NCBI RefSeq assembly: GCF_026745355.1
Contig: NC_079209.1
Span: forward strand, 45,199,523 to 45,263,522
Source of the DNA: Beta vulgaris subsp. vulgaris
Lineage: Eukaryota > Streptophyta > Magnoliopsida > Caryophyllales > Amaranthaceae
Direction: 5' to 3'
DNA length: 64,000 nt
In this document: in pieces, positions 11,331-28,525 of the stretch
Numbering within the stretch: the first letter of the stretch is position 1
Layout: each line of letters starts with the position of its first letter
Translations under genes and position numbers: made by a program
Notes under the pieces: generated by a model
The model's database searches: none
Told to the model about the DNA's origin: nothing
What the model saw: only the letters and a program-made list of their open reading frames with translations

Positions 11331-12058
11331 TAGGGATGTGCATGGGTCCAGGACCCTACCTGGACCCTGTTGGACCCAACCCTAATTTAAGGCTTTGGGT
11401 CCAACTTTTTCAGACCCTAAGGGTCCGGGTCCGGGTCTGGGTCCAAGTAAATTTTTTAGGGTCCGGGTCTTAAAATTTTGGACCCAGACCCTACTCAGAC
11501 CCAACCCTTAGACCCTAAACGTATTTAATATATACATTTTAACTCTTTTTAAAAAAAACAAACTAATTTTCTAAAAGACTAATAGCTAAACTAAAACACC
11601 AAAACACCCATTCAGAACTCTTATGTAAGTTGTGTTTGTTTCGTTTTTTTTAGTTTGTATGTTTGTTTTGTTTTTTCAGTTTATATGTTTGTGAATTGTG
11701 TTTGTTTCGTTTTTTTTCAGTTTATAAGTTTGTGTTTGTTTCTTTTTTTCAATTTATATGTTTGTGTTTGTTTCATGCAAATTCTTGTGTTTGTTTCATG
11801 CGATTTTTTGTGTTTGTGTCATGCGAATTTCAGATGATTATTGATATTAATAATGCTGAAAATTTGGCCAATTAAAGAATTTAAGCCTGGACCCTATAGA
11901 CCCTCTAGACCCTCTAGACCCTTCAGACCCTAAGGGTCTGGGTCAGGGTCCAATTTTTTCAAACCCTTAGGATCCGGGTCCAGGTCTGCAAAAAAATTTA
12001 GAGTTCGGGTCTAGGGTCCGGCTGGATCCTACCCAGACCCTACCCTTGCCCATCCCTA
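11331..12058. mobile_element. Non-autonomous hAT element
   Basis: Ends TAGGGATGTGCATGGG and CCCATCCCTA, flanked by an exact 8-bp duplication tgtgcgag at 11323-11330 and 12059-12066. Both subterminal regions carry many gggtccgggt / gaccctagaccc motifs in opposite orientation. The centre holds a gtttgttt-rich degenerate tandem tract (11640-11830), whose open frames are artefacts of that repeat. No transposase. Confidence 0.9.
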
Positions 12059-12066
12059 TGTGCGAG

Positions 12067-12530
12067 GGATTGGAGTATAGACTTGTGGACAAATGATCCT
12101 CTATTCAGGTTGAGTTCAACTAAAACTTATAGATTTGATTACCCAAAAAAAAAAATTATGTATCTGCTTAGTACAACTACAAGCTAGAAAACTAGTTTTA
12201 ATAATATAAGATGAAATTTTTTTTTTTTTGAGGGGAATATAAGATGAACTAATGACATATAGTACTACGTACGAAACAAATTCTGCCGCTATTATTTTTC
12301 ATCCTTATTCCCCCTCCTATATCTATGATTCATATCTTACTTAGTGTATTATTGTGTATATGTACTCAAATAGCACATGCAACATATATATTGACAAGTG
12401 ATATAAATACATTGTCTTAAAAAAATACCTTTTATTTACTTGATTCTAGATACATTCAGTGTAAAATCTACATTTTTATCTCAAGTACTTTTATTCTTAT
12501 TAGCGGGTAATATTGTTTTGCTTTTACTCA
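12067..12530. other. Gene-free AT-rich spacer
   Basis: I see no gene or element end in this stretch. Confidence 0.5.
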
Positions 12531-12542
12531 AGCTTCTTTGAT

Positions 12543-13218
12543 AATGCGTGCATTGTGCTCCCGGGAGTACAATGAGAACTGTGCTCCCACAATAAAAAAA
12601 ATAGAACATTTACGAACACGAAGACGAACATTTACGAATACGAAATCAAACATTATACTGTTGAAGTGGAACATTACAAAATTCATTTACGAAAACAAAC
12701 ATTTTATTGTTGAAATGGAACATTACAAAAATTCATTTATGAAAAAGAACATTTTACTGTTGAAGTGGAACATTACCAGAATCCAAATACGAAAATGAAC
12801 ATTTTTGGTTGAAGTGGAACATTACTAGATATTACTTAAATAGAACATATGTTTATCAAATATAGAACATATTTTTAGTGAAAATAGAACATATTTTTTG
12901 GTGGAAAATAAGTTTTAAAAGAACATTTTTTAAAATTGAACATTTGCTTATCGAAAATGAAACAGATTCACAAAATATAGAATATAATTTTTTGCTGAAA
13001 AATAAACTTAAAACGAACATTTGTTGAAATATAACATTTGTTTATTGAAATTAGAACAATTTTTTCGAAAACTAGAACATATTTTTTTTGCTGAAAAATA
13101 TGCTTAAAATGAACATTTGCTGAAATAGAACATTTACTTATCGGAAATAGAACAAATTTACCGAATACATGGTGTGCATGGTGTCCACCGTGTTCCTGGG
13201 AGCATAATAGAATTTTCA
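12543..13218. mobile_element. Mutator-like element with 10-bp target duplication
   Basis: The 10-mer cttctttgat occurs exactly at 12533-12542 and 13219-13228. Ends are inverted: attgtgctcccgggag at the left, ctgggagcataat at the right. The interior is a degenerate array built on gaacat and gaaatagaac, broken by aattt runs. It ends about 280 bp before the methyltransferase start codon and so may supply or disturb upstream regulatory sequence. Design and duplication length resemble the element at 2615-4052. Confidence 0.75.
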
Positions 13219-13494
13219 CTTCTTTGATTTGAAAATTATCTAGGCAATCATAGATTTTAAACAATTTTTTTAAATGATCCTAATTCATAACCATAAGATT
13301 TTTCTCTGAGTCACCACCGAGGACTAAAAAATAGTGTCATATTAGAAAAAATCAAATAAGTGACGATCATTAATTAAAAAAGTCTAATGTACATAGTTAT
13401 CCAATATGGTGTTCTTTGCTCTATTCTTTTAATTCTAAGAAAGATTCTTATTCAAGGATATATAAAACCAGAAATTGCTGAGTTCAAAGAAGAT

Positions 13495-18473
<4,979 letters not shown>

Positions 18474-18608
18474 CTCCCTTGTGTGCTAATTATGTTTTGT
18501 TTTGGTTTTCAGTTGGTAGATTAAAAATGATGTTTGTTTTCCAATGTTTGTGAACCAAAAACTGTATAATAATTATTGGAACAAATTACATTGTGGGAAC
18601 TTATAATT

Positions 18609-18614
18609 GAATAA
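18609..18614 (+). terminator. Possible polyadenylation signal of the methyltransferase-like gene
   Basis: An aataaag hexamer region lies about 135 bp after the stop codon at 18471-18473, a usual distance for a plant 3' untranslated region. Plant signals are loose, so this is only a plausible site. Confidence 0.35.
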
Positions 18615-18747
18615 TAAAGAAACAATTAGTTTTGGTAAATCTCAAACTTTAACTTATTGCATCATGGAATTACCACCAATGTGCTTTGTTGGTGTCAGCT
18701 AGCTAATGCATATCAACACTGTTTCTTTTCACTATCTTTATTGTTTT

Positions 18748-20330
18748 TTTTTTTTGACATCGAGAAAATTTGCATTAATTAAAATTGAAAGTACAACCTA
18801 ATACTAATACAACTAAAAGAAGACAAAGCAAATGAAACTAGAAGAGCTGCATTTGCTCTTACATATACTCGATGAAATAAAAACAACCTATTACATATGC
18901 AGACCAACTTAGACTAATCTCGAACGATGATGAGAGGATGTGGGTCAAAGGTCTTGATGAAACAGACATGGAATGAGAGGAAACATGTTGAAAGAAGACA
19001 CCAAAACGATCTTCAAAGGTAGATTGTCGTAACTCACCTAGTAACTCCCAAAGTCTACTAGCCACAAAATCCCAAGATCCTTGAACATAAAAACCTTCCT
19101 GGGATTCTACTGATGAAAGTAACCAAGAAATCACCTCCTTAGGTGACTTCGGACCCTTGAACAAGGGTAACTCGAGTTTCGTCTCGCAAGACAGAAACTC
19201 GAAATGCGTGGAGGACATAACTTAGCTCCAAATTAAATTGGAGGGCCTCCCACAAGATGCATTTTTGAGGTGTGATGACTCCAAAGGTCATCACTGGAAA
19301 TCTGGGTGACTTATGTTGAAGAAAATCGCCCAATTGATGGATCCGAAGATCCGTCCTTGCAATCTCAAACCTAGAAGATCTAACCACAACATGAATAAAA
19401 TGATCATCACCTCTCATCTTACTCAATACTTCAACCCCTATAGATGCATAACTAGATCTAAAGAACCCTAAATTAAAACGGAAAGAAGGAACGTAAACAA
19501 GATACCCAAAACAGACCAACAACCAATACAGAATGCCACACTAAAACCAGCACCATAGAAACTTCAAAAACTGCATGATATCTTAGCGGCCAACGACGGA
19601 GTCCTGAACAAACCAACAAACTGACAACTAACACTAGAGGGGAACGGGGAAGGGGACACTAACACTAAAGCTCAAAAACAGAGTAGGGGAACGGGGAAGG
19701 GAACCTAAAGCTAACCACTTTTGAAAACGAGCGGGGGATCGGGGAAAAGGAAACCTAAACCTAACTTCAGACACTGAAAAGTGAAAACTAGGGGTATAGG
19801 GAGGGGAACTGACCCTAAAACTATGACAAAGTAGGGAGGAATCACGGCCTATAGGCCACCGTGGTGGGCAACTCGACACGGAGAAGGGGAAGACGACAAA
19901 GCGGGAGAGGGAGGGGAATGGCGACAGGCGACAGGGAACAGGGGGTAGGGGAGTCGTTTGGGCGACGACCACAGTTGACTCGAAAGTAAGGGGGGACGAT
20001 GGCGGAGGGGAACACGGCGGAGGGGAGACGAACGAACGGTAGCTGACGACGGGGCGGGGGAAGGAAACCAGCGAATGAAAAAGACAAAAAACTAAACAAC
20101 CAGTAAACTGAAAAACCAAAAACTAACCAACGGGAGGGGGTGGAAGCAGGCTCGCCGGCGGCTAAGAGAGCGGCGTGCGCTCAGCCAGCCACCAGCGAGC
20201 CGGCTCGAGGCGGCGTAGAGAGCAAGGGTTTGAGTTGTTTAGGTGTCAGGGGTATTCCAGAGAAAGAGAAAAGGTTTTTCTTCTTTGAATGTTTTTGTTG
20301 TGGTGGCGTTGGTGTTGTAGTAGTAGATCC
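18748..20330 (-). mobile_element. Retroposon with 12-bp target duplication
   Basis: The 12-mer ctttattgtttt occurs at 18736-18747 and 20331-20342. At the left, a T run leads into gacatcgagaaaatttgcat, which on the minus strand is a LINE-like 3' end with poly(A). The right part, the 5' end on the minus strand, is rich in ctccc/ccgtc. Minus-strand frames at 18859-19218 and 19139-19522 overlap in different frames and match no family I recognise; 19634-20119 is Pro/Ser/Phe-rich and looks compositional. No reverse transcriptase is visible, so it is non-autonomous, or a retrocopy of an unknown transcript. The T-rich duplication is weaker evidence than a complex one. Confidence 0.5.
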
Positions 20331-20346
20331 CTTTATTGTTTTATTA

Positions 20347-21067
20347 GGAGTATGTACAATGGGGCTCTCCAACTAGCTCTCCAACTAGCTCTCCAAGGAG
20401 AGAGAAAATGGAGAGCCACCTCTTACCCAACAATGGGGCTCTTGGGTGTGTCTTGGGTGTCTCTCCATGGAGACACTTTGCCAAAGGGCTCTTGGGGGAG
20501 ATACCATTTGGGTTGATGGAGAGATGGCTCTCCAATGTGGGATCCACTTTTTATTGTAATTACTTCAATTCTTTTTCTTCATGCAACCATTTAATGATCT
20601 TTTCTATAAAAATTAAAAAAAAGATGGTAATAATTATTATGTCAACAAGTATAATTTTTCTTTATCTATAAAATGAGCCTAATATTGGATATTTAAAAAT
20701 TAGTTTTTCATGTTGTAGGTTAATTCTTCATTCCATGCCAAATTTATGAAAATTAAATATTAGCACTCATAATTATATTATTTTTTAAAAATTCTACTTT
20801 GCTTAAATTATGAAAAAGATTAATTTGTAATTATATTTAATTTACATGAATAACTTAATTTATATAACTTTGATCATAATATGAAATGAGGTTCATTTAT
20901 TGACATGGGGACCACAAAATAATGAAAAGTTGAATGGAGAGCTCTTTAAAGGGTTTTATTGTTGTTGGGTGTTTTTAAACATGGCTCTTGAGAGTAGCTT
21001 GAAGAGAGAGAATATGAGAGAGAGTGTGGAGAGCTAGTTGGAGAGACACCAACCATTGTACATGCTC
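20347..21067. mobile_element. Harbinger/Tourist-like MITE
   Basis: Ends ggagtatgtacaatgg and ccattgtacatgctc are inverted, with tta on the left and taa on the right. Repeats of tctccaactagc occur just inside both ends. AT-rich centre, no transposase. About 720 bp. Confidence 0.7.
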
Positions 21068-21300
21068 TAAGAAACTCTCCTAGTTTTCTTTATACAAGCG
21101 AGCTTTTTATTATTGTTTTATTTGTATTGGACTTGTTTTTGTTGTTTTGGGGCTCTTAAATTTGTTAGGTTATAACTCTAGCTATATATATACACTTAAG
21201 GTTTGAAAATGAAATTTGTGTATTTTTATTATATTGAATATTGAGTTGAGTTTTTGGCTTGTTACTTATTTCCAAGTGTTCTTGCGTAAATATTCACCTC

Positions 21301-22100
21301 TTTTTTCTCATTGCTTGCATGCTTCGAAACTCTTTAAACTTACTCGCTTAGAAAGATACCATTTAATTTTTATTTGGGTCTTTTCGATGCACATCATCAC
21401 CTTATACCAATGTCTGTTCTAGGATTTGTTGCATGTGGGATTAGATTAATTAGTTTGAAAAAAAATTCAATATAAATGAGGAACTAATCCATTACATTAG
21501 TGACTCACTTGTAAGAAACGAATGAAGCGCACACGTACACAATTTTTCTTTATTAATAAATCCCTAATGAATAACGCTAGTTAAATTGGAGAACATGAAT
21601 AGTGAAGAAGAAGTACAAAATTCATGGATTAAATATATATATTAATAAATAAGAACGAATGACATATTTAATAATCTACATCTTTATCCTTTTTTGGCGT
21701 ATATAATACCTATAAATGTGAAAGACTTCTGGATTATATATAAAACGTAATTTCTTATGAGTTAATTTTGAATATTATGACTTAAATTTTTGTATAACTA
21801 ATTGAAAATCTTAACAAAATTATTTTTACATATTGCATTTTAATTTCTTATGAAGATTAAGATTTCTTGTTCAAAAAATAGTATAATTTTAATAGAATAT
21901 TTTATTTCCTATAATATATCATAATAGGCAATTTTTTGAATGAGAGAATGACACATGTCCCCTTTGGTTTTTATTTTAGTATATTATTATAGGCGTGTAA
22001 CAAGTCATTGTAAAGGTTTGTATTGAAATAGGTTTTTTTTTTCTAAACGAGCAAGTTTAGAGAGTTTCGAAGCATGCCAGCAATGCAACGAGAAAATGAG
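21301..22100. repeat. Inverted repeat arms of about 55 bp, 690 bp apart
   Basis: tctcattgcttgcatgcttc at 21306 and following bases are matched inversely by gaagcatgccagcaatgcaa near 22069; the similarity covers 21301-21351 and 22044-22100. The interior is AT-rich and non-coding. These may be subterminal arms of a decayed DNA transposon. No target duplication found. Confidence 0.65.
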
Positions 22101-22760
22101 GTTTATGAGTTTTCCTCTAAATTCGGGTTAAAACAAATTCTATTTATAGGAAATCGGATAAGATATAAAGATACAAGGCGCGCAGACCTGTTGCGATTGA
22201 CACAAGAACGATGCATAGTGCGCAACATTGTTGCACCACACACATCACGATGTGACGCGCAATAACGCCGCGCATAGCGAATCCACTGTTTTGCGCTTCT
22301 TAAATTTGTTAACTTCTTTTATGTTGCATGTGTGCAACATCAGTGTGCCATACGCATCCAAGCGCGCAGAGCGCATCCGAAGATCTGATCAGATTTTGTT
22401 CATTTAAAAATTCCCTTTTATCCTTGATAAAATAATATATTTTAAAGGTAGAAATCAACTATTTTTAGAAATAAAAATCTGATTTTTATAATAACCTTAA
22501 ATTTAATAAATATTTATTAATTATCAAGAATTATTAATAATAAATATTATATTAAAAATACAACTAATTCTCATAAATAATTAATTAGGCTTTTGGCAAA
22601 TGGGCTTAAAAATACAATTAATTATCATTAATAATTTATTAGGCTCTTAAAAATGGGCTCAAAATTGTTTTAAACAAATAAATAGACTTTATGTTTCTTA
22701 AAACGGTTTTGGTTTAGCTTGTTGAAATGATCTTCCTTTAATCGGACCAATTAGGACGAC
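22101..22760. other. Spacer with a short cg-rich patch
   Basis: 22170-22390 is unusually rich in gcgca motifs (acgcgcaataacgccgcgca and similar) against an AT-rich background; it may be a remnant of an LTR or satellite. The frame at 22074-22265 covers it but shows no family resemblance. The rest is featureless. Confidence 0.35.
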
Positions 22761-22765
22761 GATAT

Positions 22766-23425
22766 GTGTAACAGCCCGTAACTTTCGAGCTGCTAGCTAA
22801 TCACACTTAACATTCATAAACCTCGATTTACACTTTATAAACCTCGAATTACATTATCTTGCAGCAGAAACATAACTTTACAAATCGATCCTGGACATAT
22901 GGGTCAGGGCCCACAACATAACTCTAAAACCAAATATCTAATTACAGAATACTTTACTCGTTCCCCAAAATAATAAGGCATTTAGTTCTCAAATAAGCAC
23001 TTTGAATACAAACAAATTGCTACTCTAATATACTAATATAATTACAATCTTACAACTAAACTCTCATGTTAATCCATTCCGAGCTTCCAACCCAAATCCG
23101 CAAATTACATAGAGAAAAACAAAACAAACAAAAACTAAAATGAGCGAAAAACTCAGTAACTTTACCTCGGTCGGTCAGACAGTTTTAGTTCGAAAACGCT
23201 TTTCACATAATAAGCAAGCTTGGTAATTGTTCGAAAAAGAATTCATTCACTCATTAAAAATATATCGCTTTTAGTTCGAAAACGCTTTTCATATATAATA
23301 AGCAAGCTTGGTAATTGTTCGGAAAAGAATTCATCCACTCATTAACATATATCGTTGGCATAGATCAATTACTTAACACAAATCGTTGGCAAGTACATGC
23401 TTTGAAATATCGTATCATATCATAT
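22766..23425. repeat. LTR-retrotransposon-like fragment with an 86-bp direct duplication
   Basis: Begins tgtaacagcccgtaactttc, in the style of Ty3/gypsy LTR starts, and contains gacatatgggtcagggccca. An 86-bp unit starting ttttagttcgaaaacgcttt at 23183 repeats at 23269. No partner LTR, primer-binding site or coding region is seen, so family assignment is tentative; the duplication itself is clear. Confidence 0.4.
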
Positions 23426-23605
23426 CATAACATAACATAACATAACATAACATAACATAACATAACATAACATAACATAACATAACATAACATAACATAA
23501 CATAACATAACATAACATAACATAACATAACATAACATAACATAACATAACATAACATAACATAACATAACATAACATAACATAACATAACATAACATAA
23601 CATAA
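23426..23605. repeat. Pure (CATAA)36 pentanucleotide array
   Basis: 180 uninterrupted bases of cataa, 36 units, preceded by a few imperfect catat units. Three minus-strand frames run through it only because the pentamer lacks stops in every frame. Such purity implies recent expansion and likely length polymorphism. Confidence 0.95.
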
Positions 23606-23694
23606 CATAGTATTCGACCTTCTCTGGTCTTAACTGAACTTATATCTGAATAATTTTTCTCCACTTGTACCTTGCCCACTTTTTAACTCAGTTC

Positions 23695-25013
23695 CACTAG
23701 TAGAATAAATGCATATTGATGCGGTCATTAAGTGGCCTATTGTGACGGTTTTGGCTGCGCAACAATTAAGGCCACAGCTGCGGTTTTTGAGCGCAACAAT
23801 CGATATTTTTTAAATTAATTAAGCCTATTGCTGCGATTTTAGGTAAAAACCGCAGCAATAGGTAGAGCTCCAAAAAAAAACTTCAGTATTCATATACAAT
23901 ATGAGAACGAGTGCCAAAAAAACAAATAAACTATAACACAAACTTTCAACCTTATATTCATATATTATATAAAACGATATTCTTACATAACATATAACTA
24001 AATTTTACAATTAACATTTTTTGTTAAATCAATAGATACAAAAAAATCAGTTCTTCAATACAACAAATGACAACAACAATAACATAAAAAACAGATGAGA
24101 ATTGAATTAAAATTAGTAGAAACTTCCTAAAAAAAGAAAATAGGTCACATGAATTCAAAAAACCAGAGCTACCTTCACCCCCAAAGAAAAACGAAAAAAA
24201 ACCGATCTGAAACAAACGAAATATAAAGAACGAGAAAAGATAAAAAACAATGAAAATCCTAATTCAAGAAATCATTGCTTATGATAACGACAAAAAGAAA
24301 TTGAAATCTTCGAGTCTTCAATCTAAACGAGTCTTCGATCTAAACAGCCGACCGAAGAACGAGAAATCTCGAGGAGTTTTCGATCTACATGGCTGATGAA
24401 GAAGAAATATCGAGGAGGAGAGAGAAATGAGTGGCGAGGAGCGACGAAATTGAAGAAAAACGGTCGACGAAGAACGAGAAATCTCGAGGAGGAGTTGTCG
24501 ATCCGAACGGCCGACGAAGAAGCACGGCTGACGAAGAAGAAATCTCGAGGAGGAGGGAGAAAGAAGAAATATCGAGGAGTTGTAGATCTGAAACGGAGGC
24601 GAGACGAGGATGAGGAGGGAAGAGAGGGAGAGGTTGAGAGTGGAGAGAGAAAACGACGAGATGAGAGATATAAATAGTGAGGGAGCAAGAACACTATTAA
24701 CTGCCACATGTGTTTTAATAGTATATTGTTGCGGTTTTCTAGAAAACCGCAGCAATAGGTTCAAATATTATTAAAAAAATAATATTTTAATTTATTGCTG
24801 CGGTTTCGGCCAGAAACCGCAACAATATAACTGGTCAAATAGTCAAAAATTTTCAAAAAATTTCTGTTGAAATCATATTGTTGCGGTTTTCGGCCAAAAT
24901 CGCAGCAATATGGTTATTTTATATTTTTCCTTTTCTTTTTACGTGATATATTGCTGCATATTGGTAAAATCGCAGCAATATCACCCCAACAATAAGCAAA
25001 AACTCCACTAGTG
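23695..25013. mobile_element. Non-autonomous CACTA element
   Basis: Left end CACTAGTAGAATAAATGC; right end, read inversely, CACTAGTGGAGTTTTTGC. Subterminal arrays of attgctgcggtttt and its inverse (aaaaccgcagcaat) crowd both ends (23735-23860 and 24725-24985), typical transposase-binding architecture. Flanks are ttc and atc, one mismatch to a 3-bp duplication. The middle (24310-24680) repeats gaaatctcgaggag four or five times and carries overlapping frames on both strands that look compositional. The same ends recur at 32589 and 38681. Confidence 0.85.
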
Positions 25014-25456
25014 ATCATAAGCTAAACCAGCTAAAACAAATACAAAATTCTTTTTACATTATCATACTCAAATCATATTTCTTAAATATATCATTTCCAA
25101 ACAATTCCAATAACGTATAGAACAAAAGTGTTCTTTTATAGTCATCCAATAACAATTCACAACTAACTCATATAAACACATCTAACCATGCCATAATTAT
25201 AAACAATAGAAAATATCAAAATATAATTCATACATGGGTATTTTAAATATATGTTGCTAAACATAAAACTATAAAAGGTTACCTTAAATACGATACAATC
25301 CTCCACTAATAAATCTCCAAGGTTGTATATAGATACTTGATCACCAACTCTAGCTTGAACTCGATCAATTATCTCCATATTCATTATCTAATCACCACCT
25401 CAAAACAATAACAACAAATAAATTTATTCTCACTGGCTTCAAATAAGGAAGCTAAC

Positions 25457-26788
25457 TGTTAGTCTAGTATAAACACTAGATCAACTACAAGAAGGGGGTG
25501 AATTGTAGTTGGGGAGATTTTCAAACTTTTTGCAGATAAACTAAATTAGAGAGATAATAAAGTGAAGGAGTAGTAAGTAAGAACACACGAAGATCCTTTT
25601 AACAAGGTTCTCTTCCACAATTCTTTATGAAGAAACCTTGCTCTTTTATGTATAATAGTTATTATAACTTATTATAAATCAATCCTCATTCAGTTCCTCT
25701 AGGAACCAGTTCCCATTCACCTTGTTCCCCCTGAACACATGACTTTCCTCACTTGACTTCACTAGAAGTCTTCTCTTTCTCTCTTCTCTTTCTCTTTCTC
25801 TTTTCTCACTCTTGAATACAAGATTTAAGTTCTCTCAACCCACACACTAAGAATATTACAATAATGAGGCCTTGTTTGGTTGATAAAACAAATCATGGGA
25901 AGTGCAAATTCCTAGGAAGTAGAAATTTGTGGCAAAATCATGGGAATTTGCACTTCCTAGGAAGTTCTACTTCCTCCAAAATGGAGGAAGTTACTTACCT
26001 AGGTCCCCCTAGGTAAGTAGAGCTTCCCATAGGAAGTTCTACTTCCCATCGTCAACCAAACACAATTTTACACTTCCTAGGAATTTCAAATACATGGAAA
26101 AGATAACTTCCTAAGAAGTATGACTTCCCATATACAACCAAACAACGCCTGAGTATGTTAAATAAATAAGCAATTACAAGAAGAACTTTCTAAGTAATGG
26201 TTGACTTATTCTAGCTTGAAAGTTCTTAAGTTTTTCTTCAAACAATTTCTTCCTTAAATAGCTGCTGCAATACTTCCTTCATCTGGACATGTTGTGCTCC
26301 ATGTTCCCCTCAAATGGCGCGAGTGGAGTAATGGAGATCATATCCTGATTTTTTGCTGCACTTCCGCTACTCTTTTTGCAACGGAAATAAACTACCTCCA
26401 TTAGCCATTAGTGCGTGGGAGCATCTTCAGCGAGTTGGTTGGAGTTTGTTGGAGAGCTTCAAGGGATCAGCTCCACATTGTATGTCACACAATTTCCAAC
26501 TGATTTTCACGCATAACAACAGCAACAAAATATCTACTAACTTAAAGAATCGTTTATCCAAAGATTCTAAGTTACTAGAATATTAAACATACCATATGAT
26601 AAAAATTCAAAGAGTATAAAATAAATGTCTTAACTTAGATTAAATAATTAATAATCTTTCTCCACAAGATATAAATGCAAATTTGAACATTACATTATTT
26701 TTTATTTTTTATAATTTTCGCTTAAATAAATAATATATAGTAAAATTTAACCTAAGTATTTGGCATCATCAAAACATGGAATACAACA
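25457..26788 (-). mobile_element. Solo Copia LTR with 5-bp target duplication
   Basis: TG at 25457 and CA at 26788 are flanked by the exact 5-mer ctaac (25452-25456 and 26789-26793). On the minus strand it starts TGTTGTATTCCATGTTTTGA, parallel to TGTTGTTTCACTATTTTGAT of the LTR ending at 33742. Shared inner blocks include gggagattttcaaacttttt, gttcctctaggaac, cttgttccccctgaaca and a ctctttctctcttct tract. No internal region remains, so it is a solo LTR from recombination. A MITE interrupts it at 25868-26149. Confidence 0.9.
25868..26149. mobile_element. MITE with 3-bp duplication, inside the solo LTR
   Basis: Ends ggccttgtttggttg and caaccaaacaacgcc are inverted; tga flanks both sides (25865-25867, 26150-26152). 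Internal repeats of cttcctaggaagt form many small palindromes. A 3-bp duplication fits Harbinger or CACTA-derived MITEs. It must be younger than the LTR. Confidence 0.8.
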
Positions 26789-26793
26789 CTAAC

Positions 26794-27460
26794 TTAACTA
26801 ATTCTCTTAATACACCTTACTCCCTAATCTGACTAGCCTTTTTCAGATAAGTAAACTTCGTTAGTCAATAAAATCATGGAGCAAAACAGTCGTGATTTCT
26901 AATATTAGAATATATTAGCTATATAGAAAAACCAAGTCTAATTCATTGCCATAACTAATACCAAGTTTATTTAATTTTTATAATTAAAAGTCTTAATCTT
27001 TAATAACTTTTAAATACTACTCATCTCAAAAAGAATTCGTAGACTAAATTTCTTATTTCTTATAGATATATATAGGGACAAGATTAAATGAGAATGCTCC
27101 TTATTTCTAAATTTATTAATTAGAAATAATTGTTTCTAATAATACAACTTTTCACCAATTAAAATTATTCTTGAATGATGCAACCTATATACCCTATTTA
27201 CTTCTAGTGAGTCAAAATGACCTAAAATCGTCTAAAACATTATCGCTTTACCATAGGAATAGGAACATGGAGGCAATGGAAGGGAAAAATGGATGAGTTG
27301 GAAAATGTGGCTTACCCAACAAACTGACTATCAACACGTCAAAGCCTATTTAAAGCAAATACCTCAAAAAGGTTGCATTATTCAAGGATTAATTAAAAGG
27401 TTTACTGATTAAAAATTAATCGGTGAAAGATTGTATTATTAATATCAATTATATATTCCA
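26794..27460. other. Gene-free AT-rich spacer
   Basis: I see no gene or element end here. Confidence 0.5.
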
Positions 27461-27463
27461 ATT

Positions 27464-27935
27464 TATTATTGTTCGTATTGAATTTGGAATTTGTTCAATT
27501 GGGAAAAGGTTGGCAAAAACGGCAAATTTGTGTAATTGTCATGATTTAAGGACTAAATTTAGCAATAAGTATTGAAAAATCGACCAAATGTATTATTGTT
27601 TGTATTGAAGTCGGACTTTTTCGAACTGGGACAATCAAGGGAAAAATCGGCCAAATTTGTGTAATTGACATGCTTTTCGGGATAAATTAGGCAATTAGTA
27701 TTAAAAAAAGACCCTTTATTATTGTTTTCATTGAATTCTAAATTAGTTCATTTGGGAGAAGTTGCGCAAAAAAAATATATATATTTGTGTACTTTACATC
27801 ATTTCATGACTTAATTATGCAATAAAAACTAATACAAAAAGGATCTTGAATATTTTGTTTCCATTCAATTTGAATTTTTTCAATTTGTGAGAAGTTAAGC
27901 AAATTTCGACCAAGATATGTGTAATTGAGTAAATA
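27464..27935. repeat. Diverged tandem array, about 3.5 units of 126-133 bp
   Basis: Units start near 27464 (attattgttcgtattgaatt), 27590 (attattgtttgtattgaagt), 27716 (attattgttttcattgaatt) and 27849 (atattttgtttccattcaat). Each continues through a ttgggaaaag-like block, caaatttgtgtaattg, and a gcaataagtat-like block. Unit length is satellite-like, though the copies are few and diverged. It may be the subterminal region of the adjacent CACTA element. Confidence 0.75.
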
Positions 27936-28525
27936 AGCTATAACTTTCATAATTTTTTTACGACATAAGGGTTCAAAATCAGCCCTCATGGTCATTACTT
28001 GGTCGGAAAATCAAATTTGAAGAAAGCGACAAACAATGAAGTTATTATCAAGAAGAATACCACAACTTTTTATAATTCTGGCAACTGAAATTATTAGCGA
28101 GATTATACAATGTGTAGTGGTTGATAGTCCATTTGATTTATTTCAATGCAAATTGAGGTTTTTTGATTTATTTCAATGCAAATTGAGGTTTACTTTTCAT
28201 ATTTATATATGATTCATACATATCAATTTTTATATATGTCATTATTTCTATTTTCTAACCATCAATTTATTTTGTTTTGGTTCACAATTCCAAAACACTC
28301 AATGCAATTAGTTCCGAAAAAATAGTTCTATAAAGTGTCTTCATTGAGGGTTTAATCCGTTGAGCATGGCGTAATTGTCATCATTATATTTTTTAACAAG
28401 TGTTTAGAATACAACAATCCTCAAACTCTTTGCGTTTTGGCATGGTAACTTTTAAGTCTTTGTTAATTACTTATGGTGAACCAAAATAACTAAACACTAT
28501 GTATTTTTAAAAAAGGTCGATAACG

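Noticed and set aside
11655..11875. Two overlapping hydrophobic, Cys/Phe-rich frames
   Set aside because: Translation of a gtttgttt-type degenerate repeat inside a hAT element; not a membrane protein gene.
13387..13494. Longer N-terminus for the methyltransferase-like protein
   Set aside because: The added 36 residues are hydrophobic and have no counterpart in the family; the start at 13495 gives the usual length.
23415..23679. Three overlapping minus-strand frames of 62-84 codons
   Set aside because: They only read the (CATAA)n repeat as MLCYV units; the pentamer has no stop in any frame.
24318..24764. Minus-strand frames of 128-148 codons and plus-strand frames at 24396-24677
   Set aside because: All cover a gaaatctcgaggag tandem region in a CACTA element; rich in Ser/Arg or Glu/Arg, and open on both strands through composition.
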